The notes beneath the pieces were generated by a model. That model was given only the letters and a program-made list of their open reading frames with translations, ran no database searches and had not been told where the DNA came from. From assembly GCA_023415775.1 (NCBI GenBank), contig JAEZJM010000017.1, positions 106,595-170,594 on the forward strand: a DNA stretch of 64,000 bases. Reading direction: 5' to 3'. Position numbers and translations under genes: made by a program. Positions 42,633-50,883 of the stretch are shown here, in pieces. The DNA comes from Bacillota bacterium (GTDB lineage: Bacteria > Bacillota > Negativicutes > Sporomusales > UBA7701). Numbering within the stretch: position 1 is the first letter of the stretch; each line of letters begins with the position of its first letter.

Positions 42633-42865
42633 TTGTCGATCCCCCTGATAAGTTGTTCCATATCATGTCGGCATCATGTCGGCACGTTGTCGCATTGTCC
42701 GGACGCGTCGCAGCTGCCGGGCCGGGTCACGTCCCTCAATGCGCAATGCTTATAATATTCTGGAGGCGGCGTGTCTTTCCTGCGTGGAAGTGCACGATAC
42801 GGAACGATAATTTATCAGGCTACACAATCCTACCGTAAGCTACGCAATCTCTCCTGTTCCACGGG

Positions 42866-43753
42866 TTATTGTTTGCGGGCCTCGAATTGGGCGAGTTTTT
42901 CGTAGAACTGGACGATGCCGCTGTGGTCGTTCTGGCCTTTGCCGTCTACTTTGAGGGCTTGCATTATTTCCATGACCTGGCTGGTAAGGAAGAGGGGCAC
43001 GCCGACGTCTTTGGCGGTTTCGAGGGCGTTGTTCAGGTCTTTGATGTGCAGGTCGATTTTGAAGCCGGGCTTGAAGTTGCCGGCGATGATCATCGGCGCT
43101 TTGGCGTCGAGGACGGTGCTGCCGGCGAGGCCGCCGCGGATGGCCTGGAAGATGACTTCGGGGTCGACGCCGGCTTTGGCGCCGAGGACGAGGGCTTCGC
43201 TGACGGCGGCGATGTTGAGGGCGACGATGATCTGGTTGGCGAGTTTGGTGGTGTTGCCGGCGCCGATGTCGCCGCAGCGGACGACGGATTTGCCCATCTG
43301 GGCGAGGATGTCTTTGACGCGGTCGAAGATTTCCTGCTTGCCGCCGACCATGATGGAGAGGGTGCCGTCGATGGCTTTGGGTTCGCCGCCGCTGACGGGC
43401 GCGTCAAGCATTTCGACGCCTTTTTCGGCGGCTTTGGCGGCGACTTCCTGGGCGGCGAGGGGGGCGATGGAGCTCATGTCGACGATGATGTCGCCGGCTT
43501 TGGCGCCTTCGAGGAGGCCGCCTTCGCCGAGGACGACGGTTTTGACGTGGGGCGAGTTGGGGAGCATGGTGATGACGATGCGCGTTTTTTCGGCGACTTC
43601 CTTAGGCGAGGCGGCGGCTTCGGCGCCGGCGGCGACTACTTCGGCGACGGCGGCGGCGTTGAGGTCGTATACGACAAGCGAGTGACCAGCTTTGAGAAGG
43701 TTTTTGGACATGGGCTTGCCCATGATTCCCAGGCCGACAAAACCTAGTTTCAT
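42866..43753 (-). CDS. garR: 2-hydroxy-3-oxopropionate reductase (tartronate semialdehyde reductase) family
   Basis: 295 aa beta-hydroxyacid dehydrogenase. The NAD-binding GFVGLGIMGKPM lies at residues 4-15, DAPVSGGEPKAIDGTL near 118 and the catalytic Lys block GAGNTTKLANQIIVALN near 165. It reduces tartronate semialdehyde to glycerate in the family's best-known role; related 3-hydroxyacid substrates remain possible. It lies 7 bp after the transketolase pair, in the same operon as the zinc dehydrogenase. Confidence 0.88.
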   Translation of the reverse strand: MKLGFVGLGIMGKPMSKNLLKAGHSLVVYDLNAAAVAEVVAAGAEAAASPKEVAEKTRIVITMLPNSPHVKTVVLGEGGLLEGAKAGDIIVDMSSIAPLAAQEVAAKAAEKGVEMLDAPVSGGEPKAIDGTLSIMVGGKQEIFDRVKDILAQMGKSVVRCGDIGAGNTTKLANQIIVALNIAAVSEALVLGAKAGVDPEVIFQAIRGGLAGSTVLDAKAPMIIAGNFKPGFKIDLHIKDLNNALETAKDVGVPLFLTSQVMEIMQALKVDGKGQNDHSGIVQFYEKLAQFEARKQ

Positions 43754-43760
43754 AGTTTAT

Positions 43761-44699
43761 CTACTCCTTACCGATGATTTTTTTGATCCGCGCCTTGACG
43801 GCGTCGGCTGTCAGGCCGTAGTAGACGAGGAGTTCGTCGTAGTTTGTGGCCGAGGTGCCAAAACGGTCTTCGATGCCGACGATGGCGAGGGGGATGTCTT
43901 TGACTTCGCTGAGGGCTTCGGCGATGGCGCTGCCGAGGCCGCCGATGATGCTGTGTTCTTCGGCGGTGACGACGGCTTTGCAGCCTTTGGCCATGGCGAT
44001 GACGGCCTGTTTGTCGAGGGGTTTGACGGTGCTGACGTTGACGACTTTGACGGAGATGCCTTCGCCGGCAAGGGCTTCGGCGGCTTCGACGGCTTTGGAG
44101 ACCATGACGCCGTTGGCGAAGACGACGACGTCGCTGCCGTCGCGGACGGGGTAGAGTTTGCCGATTTCGAATTCGCCGGCCTCATCGGTGAAGAAGGGCA
44201 GGTCGTTGCGGTTGATGCGTATGTAGCAGGGTCCGGGGGCGGCGGCCATGGCCCGCACCATTTTGCGGGTTTCGATGGCGTCGACGGGAACGAGGACGGT
44301 CATGCCGGGGATGACGCGCATGGTGGCCATGTCTTCGACGGATTGGTGGGTGGAGCCGTCGCCGAAGTCGGACAGGCCGGCGCTGGAGCCGCAGATGTTG
44401 ACGCCGAGGCCGGCGATGGAGATGGTCTGCCGGAGCTGGTCGTAGCAGCGGCCGGTGGCGAAGACGGCGAAGGAGTTGATGAAGGGTATTTTGCCGGTGA
44501 GGGCGAGACCGGCGGCGGTGGAGGCCATGTTGGCCTCGGCGATGCCCATTTCGAAGTAGCGCTCGGGGAATTGCTGCTGGAAGAGGATGGACATGGTGGA
44601 TTTTCCGAGGTCGGCTTCGAGCACGACGACGTTTTTGTTTTCCCTGCCCAGCTCTACCAGGGCTTCTCCGTAGGCCTGACGTTGACTTTTCGTAGCCAT
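43761..44699 (-). CDS. Transketolase C-terminal subunit (split enzyme)
   Basis: 312 aa: the pyrimidine-binding and C-terminal transketolase domains. Visible are ADLGKSTM near residue 25, MGIAEANMASTAAGLAL near 52, and STHQSVEDMATMRVIPGMTV near 115. It acts with the N-terminal subunit encoded 6 bp upstream as a thiamine-diphosphate ketol transferase. Split transketolases are often dedicated to a particular sugar pathway rather than the pentose phosphate pathway; here that would be the sugar-acid cluster. Confidence 0.92.
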   Translation of the reverse strand: MATKSQRQAYGEALVELGRENKNVVVLEADLGKSTMSILFQQQFPERYFEMGIAEANMASTAAGLALTGKIPFINSFAVFATGRCYDQLRQTISIAGLGVNICGSSAGLSDFGDGSTHQSVEDMATMRVIPGMTVLVPVDAIETRKMVRAMAAAPGPCYIRINRNDLPFFTDEAGEFEIGKLYPVRDGSDVVVFANGVMVSKAVEAAEALAGEGISVKVVNVSTVKPLDKQAVIAMAKGCKAVVTAEEHSIIGGLGSAIAEALSEVKDIPLAIVGIEDRFGTSATNYDELLVYYGLTADAVKARIKKIIGKE

Positions 44700-44705
44700 T
44701 TGTTC

Positions 44706-45542
44706 CTACCTCCGCAGCTTGTCGAGGTCAGATTTGGCGATTTCCCACTGTTCGGGGGTCATGGCGCCATTGTGGAAGGCGGCGTTGTTTTCGGCAAAGG
44801 ATATGCACTTGCCTTTGACGGTTTCGGCGATGATGACGGTGGGTTTGCCTTTGATGTTATCGGCTTTGTCGAGGGCGGCCAGGATGGCGCCGATGTCGTG
44901 GCCGTCGATTTCGATGGTTTCCCAGGAGAAGGCGGCCCATTTGGGGGTGACGGGGTTGGTGTCGAACCGGTCGCAGATGGCGCCGGTGGCCTGGAGCCGG
45001 TTGCGGTCGACGATGGCGACGAGGTTGTCGATTTTGTAGTAGGAAGCGGCCATGGCGGCTTCCCAGATCTGGCCTTCGGCGAGTTCGCCGTCGCCGATGA
45101 GGACGTATACTTTGCTGGCGAGGCCGTCGAGCCTGAGACCGAGGGCCATGCCGCAGGCGATGGAGAGGCCTTGGCCGAGGGAGCCGGTGTTGGCTTCGAT
45201 GCCGGGCGTCCTGGTCATGTCGGGGTGTCCCTGGAGCATGGCGCCGAGGGTTTTGACTTTTTTCATTTCTTCTTTGGGGAAGTAGCCCGCTTCGGCGAGG
45301 GCGGCGTACTGGACGAGGGCGGCGTGGCCTTTGCTGAGCAGGAACCGGTCCCTGTCGGGCAGGGCCGGGTTTTTAGGGTCGTGCTTCATTTTGTGGAAGT
45401 AGAGGGCGGCGACTATTTCCGCGCTGGAGCACGAGCCGCCGAGGTGGCCGACTTTGCCGACGCCGGTGAGGTCGTTGACGATGTGCTCCCTGAGGCGCAG
45501 CGCCTTGGCTTCCAGAAGGTCGACGGTTGCTTGCGATGCCAA
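44706..45542 (-). CDS. Transketolase N-terminal subunit (split enzyme)
   Basis: 278 aa starting at TTG 45542 with AGGGAGG upstream. The ThDP-binding domain shows GHLGGSCSSAEIVAALYF near residue 33, KGHAALVQYAAL near 71, TGSLGQGLSIACGMALG near 117 and the ThDP motif GDGELAEGQIWEA near 150. It forms the active enzyme with the C-terminal subunit downstream. It is co-transcribed with the zinc dehydrogenase upstream (25-bp gap). Confidence 0.92.
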   Translation of the reverse strand: MASQATVDLLEAKALRLREHIVNDLTGVGKVGHLGGSCSSAEIVAALYFHKMKHDPKNPALPDRDRFLLSKGHAALVQYAALAEAGYFPKEEMKKVKTLGAMLQGHPDMTRTPGIEANTGSLGQGLSIACGMALGLRLDGLASKVYVLIGDGELAEGQIWEAAMAASYYKIDNLVAIVDRNRLQATGAICDRFDTNPVTPKWAAFSWETIEIDGHDIGAILAALDKADNIKGKPTVIIAETVKGKCISFAENNAAFHNGAMTPEQWEIAKSDLDKLRR

Positions 45543-45567
45543 TTTTATTCCTCCCTTAAAGGTCTTG

Positions 45568-46617
45568 TCAGTCGATGGGAGTGAGGACGATTTTCAATCC
45601 CTGTTTGGATTCCATGAGTTCGAAGCTTTCCGCCCATTTGTCGAGCGGCAGTTCGTGGGTGACGAGGTCGTTGACGTCGATGATTTTCTTGTCCATGAGG
45701 ACGAGGCTCTTTTCCCAGACGTCCCAGGTGTGGCTGAAGGTGCCCTGGAGGGTGACGACTTTGGCGATGAGGGGGTCGAGGGAGAAGCCGACCGGTCCCG
45801 GGCCCCAGCCGACTTTGGTGATCTGGCCGTAGGGGCGGACGACGTCCATGGATAGTTTGAGGGTCGGGGAGAAGCCGGCGCAGTCGATGACGGTGTGGGC
45901 GCCGTAGCCGTCCCTAAGACCCATGATGACGGGTACGGGGTCCTGTTTGGAGCTGTTGATGGTCATGGTGGCGCCGTATTTTTTGGCGATTTCGAGGCGT
46001 TCTTCGTCGCCGTCGGTGCCGACGACGATGATGTCGGCCGCGCCGAGGATGGCGGCGACTTTGGTGCAGAGGATGCCGATCGGGCCGGGGCCGATGACGA
46101 CGACGATGTCGCCTGGCATGATTTTGGAATTTTTGGCGAGGGCGTTGTAGGCGACGCAGACCGGTTCGGTGCAGGAGGCTTCTTTGAGGGTGACGCCGGC
46201 CGGCAGTTTGTGGAGGACGCGGCTGGGTACCCGGACGTATTTGGCGAAGGCGCCGTCGGCCTGGAAGCCGAAGCCTTTGCGCTGCCGGCATACCTGGTAG
46301 TGGTTGGTGCGGCACATTTCGCATTTGCCGCAGTAGTCGGCGTGGGTTTCGCAGGTGACGGCATCACCGGCGGCAAAGCCCTCGACGTTGGCGCCGAGTT
46401 TCTCGATGGTGCCGGAGAATTCGTGGCCGAGGATGAGGGGCACGTTGACTTTGTAGGAGACGCGATTGTGATGCATGTGGGGATCGCTGCCGCACACGCC
46501 TATGTAGGCCACCTTGACAAGGACGTCGTCCGGGCCGATCTCCGGTACCGGCACCTCTCTGACTTCGGTGGCGCCCGCCACGTTGTCGTACTTGACGACC
46601 GCTTTCATTTTCAACAT
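45568..46617 (-). CDS. Zinc-dependent polyol/threonine dehydrogenase family protein
   Basis: 349 aa, full-length MDR enzyme. The catalytic zinc site is in GVCGSDPHMHH (near residue 38) and GHEFSG (near 64), with structural zinc cysteines CGKCEMCRTNHYQVC (near 95-109) and the Rossmann motif VVIGPGPIGILC (near 172). It probably oxidises a sugar alcohol or sugar acid with NAD. The ATG at 46617 follows AAGGAGG. It is the first enzyme gene after the GntR regulator and heads the block transketolase-garR. Confidence 0.9.
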   Translation of the reverse strand: MLKMKAVVKYDNVAGATEVREVPVPEIGPDDVLVKVAYIGVCGSDPHMHHNRVSYKVNVPLILGHEFSGTIEKLGANVEGFAAGDAVTCETHADYCGKCEMCRTNHYQVCRQRKGFGFQADGAFAKYVRVPSRVLHKLPAGVTLKEASCTEPVCVAYNALAKNSKIMPGDIVVVIGPGPIGILCTKVAAILGAADIIVVGTDGDEERLEIAKKYGATMTINSSKQDPVPVIMGLRDGYGAHTVIDCAGFSPTLKLSMDVVRPYGQITKVGWGPGPVGFSLDPLIAKVVTLQGTFSHTWDVWEKSLVLMDKKIIDVNDLVTHELPLDKWAESFELMESKQGLKIVLTPID

Positions 46618-46688
46618 AACTCCTCCTTCACTGGCTTGGGACGTTACCGCGGCAAAAAGACAAAGAGTCGCCGGCGGCGCCGCGCTTG

Positions 46689-47354
46689 CTAAAAGCTGAT
46701 GGCGCCCCGGTCGAAGACATCCATGATGTGGGCTTTGATCGCCGCTTTGGCTTTGTCGATGTCGCGCTCTTCGAGGATTTCCATGAGCAGCCGGTGGTCT
46801 TGGTATACCTGGTCCTGCTTGTGCTCGATCTGGGGATGGACGATGTTGATGAACCGCCGGACATGGCCGTTGAGCATCGCCCAGATGCGGTTGTAGGCTT
46901 CGATGCCGCTCCAGGCGACGATGGTACGGTGAAATTCGATGTCGAGGGCGGAGATGGCCGAGTAGTCGGCGTGGCTTTTCTGCTTCTCCCCCATGGCGTC
47001 GACGATGTCGTGGAGGGCGCCGAAGTCCTTTTTCGTCAGATTGGGCAGCGTTAGTTCGAGGGCCGTCGATTCGATGTAGGACCTGAGCAGGTGCATGTGG
47101 TACATTTCTTTGTTGTCGATGTCGGTGACGAAGGAGCCGGTGTATTTGACGGATTTGATGAGGCCTTCTTCCTCTAGCCCGCACAGCGCCTCGCGCACGG
47201 GTATCTGGCTGACCTTGAGTTCCCGGGCGATTTCCGTTTCCACGACCCGTTGCCCTGGCTGAAGCCTGTTTTCGATTATTTTGGCGCGGATAAATTGTTT
47301 GATCGTGTCTTTCAAGGGGTTGTTCTCTCCATAACTGCGATCTGTCTGGTTCAT
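46689..47354 (-). CDS. GntR/FadR-subfamily transcriptional regulator, second system
   Basis: 221 aa from the ATG at 47354 (AGGAGTG upstream; the open frame further upstream runs through the promoter). The winged helix QPGQRVVETEIARELKVSQIPVREALCGLEEEGLI lies at residues about 32-66, with an FCD domain after it (DIEFHRTIVAWSG, HRLLMEILEERDIDKA). It probably regulates its own operon with the zinc dehydrogenase, transketolase and garR genes. A 12-bp inverted repeat lies 15 bp upstream of its start. Confidence 0.9.
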   Translation of the reverse strand: MNQTDRSYGENNPLKDTIKQFIRAKIIENRLQPGQRVVETEIARELKVSQIPVREALCGLEEEGLIKSVKYTGSFVTDIDNKEMYHMHLLRSYIESTALELTLPNLTKKDFGALHDIVDAMGEKQKSHADYSAISALDIEFHRTIVAWSGIEAYNRIWAMLNGHVRRFINIVHPQIEHKQDQVYQDHRLLMEILEERDIDKAKAAIKAHIMDVFDRGAISF

Positions 47355-47368
47355 CGCCGACACTCCTA

Positions 47369-47399
47369 ATAATATATAATTTCGTACATTATATATTAT
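47369..47399 (-). promoter_or_regulatory. Likely GntR operator/promoter, 12-bp inverted repeat
   Basis: A perfect inverted repeat of 12 bp per arm (ATAATATATAAT / ATTATATATTAT) around TTCGTAC. The core TCGTACA resembles FadR-type GT..AC sites. It sits between the regulator start (47354) and the divergently placed TRAP binding-protein 3' end, and is the only strong palindrome in this gap. Its AT-rich arms could also contain the -10 box. Confidence 0.7.
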
Positions 47400-47525
47400 C
47401 AAGATAATTATATATATTCCTGAAGATTGTGTCAATGTCGCCGTTCGGGTCATAATATACAGTTTGACTGTTTAAAACCGCTTTGCTTGTCAAGGCGGTT
47501 CAGGGAGGCTGAACTAACTGCGAAG

Positions 47526-47556
47526 AAAAACACTGCCCAATTTTGGCAGTGTTTTT
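47526..47556 (-). terminator. Terminator of the orphan dctP
   Basis: A 12-bp perfect stem AAAAACACTGCC/GGCAGTGTTTTT with a 7-nt loop, 7 bp after the dctP stop. Confidence 0.88.
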
Positions 47557-47563
47557 CAAGCGA

Positions 47564-48577
47564 TTATTTACGGGCTTTGTCGATGGCAGCCAGCACGTCT
47601 TTAAAGTCGGCGCCGTATTTTTCAATTACCGGTTTAACGGCATCCTGCCAAGGTTTGAGGTCTTTTACTTCGGTGATTGTCACGCCGCTTGCGCGAACTT
47701 TTTCGCCGGCTTCTTTTACGCTTTTATCCCAAACTTCCCTTTGATAGACTATCGAATCCAAAGCCGCTTTTTTAATGAGTTTCTGATCGTCAGGCGATAG
47801 CTTATCCCAGACAATCTTGCTCATTAACAGAACTTCCGGAATCCTCTGGTGGCCGTCAACTATATAGTTTTTAGCGATCTGATAGTGGTTTTGGGTAAGA
47901 AAAGTCGGATAGTTATTTTCGGCGCCGTCAATTACGCCGGTTTGCAAAGCGCTAAATATCTGGCCGGCCGGCATGGGCGTCGCGCTGCCGCCTAGAGCGG
48001 CAACCATTTCCATGTTGATCCTGTTCTGCATGACGCGGATTTTTAAGCCTTTGAGGCTGTCGATGCTGGTAAGCGGCTTAATCGAGTAGAAGCTGCGGGC
48101 ACCGCTGGTATAGTAGCACAAACCTTTCATTTTGGACTGTTGTAAATCGTCCAGCATCTTTTCGCCTGTTTCACCTAGGAGGAATTTCCACATGTGATCT
48201 TCGCTGTCAAAAATATAGGGCAACGAGAATACGCTCATTTGTTTGTTGAATTCGCCCAATGGCGATGAGCTTACGCGGGTAAACTCAAGCGCGCCCAGTT
48301 GTATTTGCTCGAGAACGGCTTTTTCCTCCCCCAGGGCCGCGCCCGGGAAAACGTCAACAGTAATACGGCCATTAGAGCGTTGGGCCACCAGTTCGGCAAA
48401 TTTCCTGTCAGCCTGAGTCACCGGATGATCAGCGGGGTTGCTTTCCGCCAGACGGAATTTGTACTTCGGCGCTTCGCTGGCTGGTTTGGAATCCTTTTGC
48501 CCTCCACAACCGGCCAGCAGCATCGACCCGGCTACGGCTACAGCCAATACCGCGCCTATAAGCTTTTTGGCATTCAT
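47564..48577 (-). CDS. dctP: Orphan TRAP transporter substrate-binding protein (DctP family)
   Basis: 337 aa lipoprotein-type binding protein (signal MNAKKLIGAVLAVAVAGSMLLAGCGG). The core FSALQTGVIDGAENNYPTFLTQNHYQIAKNYIVDGHQRIPEVL is very close to the DctP at 32353, yet no dctQ or dctM gene accompanies it. It may therefore share the DctQM at 33468-35284. Its codons are much less GC-biased at third positions than those of neighbouring genes, suggesting separate acquisition or different expression history. It has its own terminator, so it is monocistronic. Confidence 0.9.
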   Translation of the reverse strand: MNAKKLIGAVLAVAVAGSMLLAGCGGQKDSKPASEAPKYKFRLAESNPADHPVTQADRKFAELVAQRSNGRITVDVFPGAALGEEKAVLEQIQLGALEFTRVSSSPLGEFNKQMSVFSLPYIFDSEDHMWKFLLGETGEKMLDDLQQSKMKGLCYYTSGARSFYSIKPLTSIDSLKGLKIRVMQNRINMEMVAALGGSATPMPAGQIFSALQTGVIDGAENNYPTFLTQNHYQIAKNYIVDGHQRIPEVLLMSKIVWDKLSPDDQKLIKKAALDSIVYQREVWDKSVKEAGEKVRASGVTITEVKDLKPWQDAVKPVIEKYGADFKDVLAAIDKARK

Positions 48578-48878
48578 ATTATTACCGACCCCCTTGTTAT
48601 TTTTTGGGAGTTATCCCCGAGTTAACAAACCGGCAATACGATAAATTTTCATCGCCAGCTGTTTACAAATTATTTTTATAAAGTTATATAAGGCGCTTGC
48701 AATACCCTTTCCGGGTTGTTCCAAATAGCGGAATATTTGCCAGGTGGCACAACGCCCATACTCATTTGCGGCGGGCATAATATATTCCTGTAGATAAAAG
48801 CTGTTTTTGTCTTGATTTTTTATAGATATTATTTTATTATGTCTATGTATTAACTAGATGTTTGACGAGGTGTTTAGC
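48578..48878. other. Divergent promoter region
   Basis: No gene is seen. It separates the minus-strand dctP from the plus-strand DUF2087 regulator. The right half (48,780-48,860) is strongly AT-rich (TTTTTTATAGATATTATTTT) and should hold the regulator promoter; I could not fix a consensus -35/-10 pair. Confidence 0.4.
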
Positions 48879-49643
48879 ATGAACGATGTTGCGGATATTT
48901 TTTGGCAGGCCTCGCTGGACGAGATAAAACAGGGGTACCGCTACGACGCCGCGGCCGGCGAGTTCGCATGCCTGATCTGCGGGCGGACGTTCGCGGACGG
49001 CGAGGTTTTCGCCCACGGCGAGAGGCTGTACGAGGCACGGAGGTACGTGGCGGTGCATATCGCCGAGAGCCACCGGTCGGTTTTCGATTTTCTCCTCGGC
49101 CTGGATAAGAAACTGACCGGTCTGACTGAGCATCAGAAGGCGCTCCTGGAGCTTTTTTACGCCGGGAAAAGCGACGCCGAGGTGGCGAAGGAGCTGGGCA
49201 CGGGCAGCATGTCGACGGTCCGCAACCACCGCTTCGCGCTGCGGGAGAGACAGAAGCAGGCGAAGGTTTTTCTGGCGGTTATGGAGCTTTTGGCCGAACG
49301 GACGCCGAAAAAGAGCGGCTTTATCGATCTGCCGCTGAGCACGCGGGTTGTCGACGAGCGGTTCGCGATCACGGCGGCGGAAAACGAGAAGATTCTCGCC
49401 GCCTGCCTCCCGGATGGGCCGGACGGCCCGCTGGCACATTTCCCCGCCAAGGAGAAAAAGCGGCTGGCGATCCTCCGGCATATCGTGAAGTATTTCGATC
49501 CGGCCGCGACGTATGCCGAGCAGGAGGTCAACGCGGTGCTGAAGCGGTTTTACGACGATTATGCGCTGCTGCGCCGCTATCTGGTGGATTACGGCTTTAT
49601 GGACCGGACGGTGGACGGCGGCAAGTACTGGCTCAAACCCTAA
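48879..49643 (+). CDS. DUF2087 domain transcriptional regulator
   Basis: 254 aa from the ATG at 48879 (GAGG 8 bp upstream; an ATG at 48858 lacks a site). The N-terminal part has a CLICGRTF zinc-knuckle-like motif with GHG..HIAESH. The centre has a LuxR/sigma-like helix-turn-helix (LTEHQKALLELFYAGKSDAEVAKELGTGSMSTVRNHRFALRER, near residues 80-122). The C-terminal DUF2087 domain reads FPAKEKKRLAILRHIVKYFDP..YLVDYGFMDRTVDGGKYWL. The family is a predicted DNA-binding regulator of unknown signal. It is co-transcribed with the GIY-YIG protein 18 bp downstream. Confidence 0.87.
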   Translation: MNDVADIFWQASLDEIKQGYRYDAAAGEFACLICGRTFADGEVFAHGERLYEARRYVAVHIAESHRSVFDFLLGLDKKLTGLTEHQKALLELFYAGKSDAEVAKELGTGSMSTVRNHRFALRERQKQAKVFLAVMELLAERTPKKSGFIDLPLSTRVVDERFAITAAENEKILAACLPDGPDGPLAHFPAKEKKRLAILRHIVKYFDPAATYAEQEVNAVLKRFYDDYALLRRYLVDYGFMDRTVDGGKYWLKP

Positions 49644-49661
49644 GACAAGGAGATGACTATT

Positions 49662-50033
49662 ATGGATAGACGCAAGGAATTGAAGCTGGCATATAAGGAG
49701 ACGCCCCGCCCGATGGGGGTGTATGTTATCAGGAATACGGCGAGCGGCAGGCTGCTGGTGGGGGCGAGCATGAACCTTACGGCGGCCGCTAACTCCCAGA
49801 GCTTCCAGCTGAGGATGAAGGTCCACCGCTGCAAGGAGCTGCAGGCAGACTGGGACCGCTTCGGCGGCGACGCTTTCGCCTTCGAGGTGCTGGAGGAGAT
49901 CGACGCGGCGAAGGTGCCGGCCGACGAGTGGCGCGAGGCGGTGGCGGCGCTGGAGGATAAGTGGCTGGATAAGCTGCAGCCGTATGACGATAAGGGTTAT
50001 AACGCGCGCCGCAAGGAAAAGGCGGCGCGGTGA
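49662..50033 (+). CDS. GIY-YIG nuclease family protein
   Basis: 123 aa from the ATG at 49662, placed about 10 bp after AAGGAG; the ATG at 49653 is too close to that site. The GIY-YIG core is GVYVIRNTASGRLLVGAS (near residue 19), with RMKVHRCKELQADWDRFG and the C-terminal Glu-containing LEDKWLDKLQPYDDKGYN. Small stand-alone members like this pair with DUF2087 regulators in Firmicutes; whether they cut DNA is not established. It shares the operon with the regulator and ends at a strong terminator. Confidence 0.85.
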   Translation: MDRRKELKLAYKETPRPMGVYVIRNTASGRLLVGASMNLTAAANSQSFQLRMKVHRCKELQADWDRFGGDAFAFEVLEEIDAAKVPADEWREAVAALEDKWLDKLQPYDDKGYNARRKEKAAR

Positions 50034-50040
50034 GAAATAG

Positions 50041-50074
50041 GCGGCCCGAATTCCCGGCTGGGGATTCGGGCCGC
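50041..50074 (+). terminator. Strong hairpin after the DUF2087/GIY-YIG operon
   Basis: An 11-bp perfect stem GCGGCCCGAAT/ATTCGGGCCGC with a 12-nt loop, 7 bp after the stop. There is no long T-run, so it may work as a weak terminator or mRNA 3'-end stabiliser. Confidence 0.7.
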
Positions 50075-50118
50075 TGTGCTGTGTTGAATCGGGCTGTTTG
50101 TGTTTAATTAGCTACGAC

Positions 50119-50325
50119 GAGGGGAACGCAGGCTACCGCGCCGGAGCTGCGGCCGAACGCGCCGTACGGCTTGGGCCGACACAGCCGTACCGTCGCCAAC
50201 TGTCGTCCATGACAGATGGCTCCTCGCCCGTCCGTCCATGGACGGGCGTACGTTCGTGTTACCGGCCTGCTGCGCCAACGGCGCGTAACGGCCTCCGCAA
50301 CGGCGCTTACGCCTGTGTTCCCCTC
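50119..50325. repeat. Large inverted-repeat element, family B copy 2
   Basis: About 207 bp with long complementary ends: GAGGGGAACGCAGGCTACCG on the left and CGCCTGTGTTCCCCTC on the right. Inner palindromes include TCCATGGACGG and TGTCGTCCATGACAG. It shares CGTCGCCAAC and GATGGCTCCTCGC blocks with copy 1 at 12401. No gene is seen. Confidence 0.7.
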
Positions 50326-50358
50326 AGCCTCCGGCGCGCGGTGAGAATAGAGCATATG

Positions 50359-50397
50359 AAAAGGACCTGCTCCCGGTATAGGGAGACAGGTCCTTTT
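50359..50397. terminator. Isolated terminator-like hairpin
   Basis: The stem AAAAGGACCTG..TCCC/GGGA..CAGGTCCTTTT is followed by T. It lies between family B copy 2 and family A copy 5 and belongs to neither adjacent gene directly. On the minus strand it would end the molybdopterin operon after the family A element. Confidence 0.65.
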
Positions 50398-50414
50398 TGG
50401 TTTTGCAGCAGGCA

Positions 50415-50540
50415 GCAGACTGGCTAGAAAGGTCCAGATGCAAGGCGCACCGGAAGGGCGCGCCGCGACGCGTACTCGGACGTACGCTAGCAAGCGGCCT
50501 GAGGAGCAACGCCGCAGATGGGCCTTTATCGACAGTCTGC
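50415..50540. repeat. Intergenic hairpin element, family A copy 5
   Basis: The arms GCAGACTG..GAAAGG..CCAGATGC and GCAGATGG..CCTTT..CAGTCTGC are complementary but differ in sequence from those of the other copies. The centre has the GCGTACTCGGACGTACGC hairpin. It ends 1 bp from the stop codon of the minus-strand Fe-S gene at 50542. Confidence 0.75.
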
Positions 50541-50541
50541 G

Positions 50542-50883
50542 TCAGCGGGGCACAAACAAGGCCATGCGCGGCTTATTTATTTCCTTCGCCAGGTCTTCGA
50601 CGCGGCCGTGTTTCATGCAGGCCGACATGCAGGTCTGGACGCAGGCGGGTTTCATGCCTTTGGCGGTGCGGCCGGCGCACAGGACGCAGAGTTCGGTGGG
50701 GAAGGGCAGGTAGGCGAGGTAGGCTTTGTCGTTCGGAAGCGGCTGGATGATTTCGTTGACGCGCATGCCGCCCATGCCGGCCGGCCAGTCGTATTCCTGG
50801 GCGCAGGCTATTTCGCAGGCGTGGCAGCCGGTGCAGTATTCGTAGTCGATCAGGAGGCCGTAGCCGGTGTTTTTCCTGGCCAT
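50542..50883 (-). CDS. 4Fe-4S electron-transfer subunit of a molybdopterin oxidoreductase
   Basis: 113 aa. It binds Fe-S clusters through CTGCHACEIACAQEYDWPAG (near residue 18) and CVLCAGRTAKGMKPACVQTCMSAC (near 66-89). This layout is typical of the beta subunits of DMSO-reductase-family enzymes, but the protein is unusually short. The ATG at 50883 overlaps the stop of the large subunit (TGATG); a GTG 3 bp earlier is an alternative start. It passes electrons between the molybdenum subunit and an unknown cytoplasmic partner; no membrane subunit is present. Confidence 0.87.
   Translation of the reverse strand: MARKNTGYGLLIDYEYCTGCHACEIACAQEYDWPAGMGGMRVNEIIQPLPNDKAYLAYLPFPTELCVLCAGRTAKGMKPACVQTCMSACMKHGRVEDLAKEINKPRMALFVPR

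Noticed and set aside
43692..45584. A 630-codon plus-strand frame across garR and both transketolase genes.
   Set aside because: It crosses three well-supported genes and their junctions and encodes low-complexity Gly/Asp/Val sequence.
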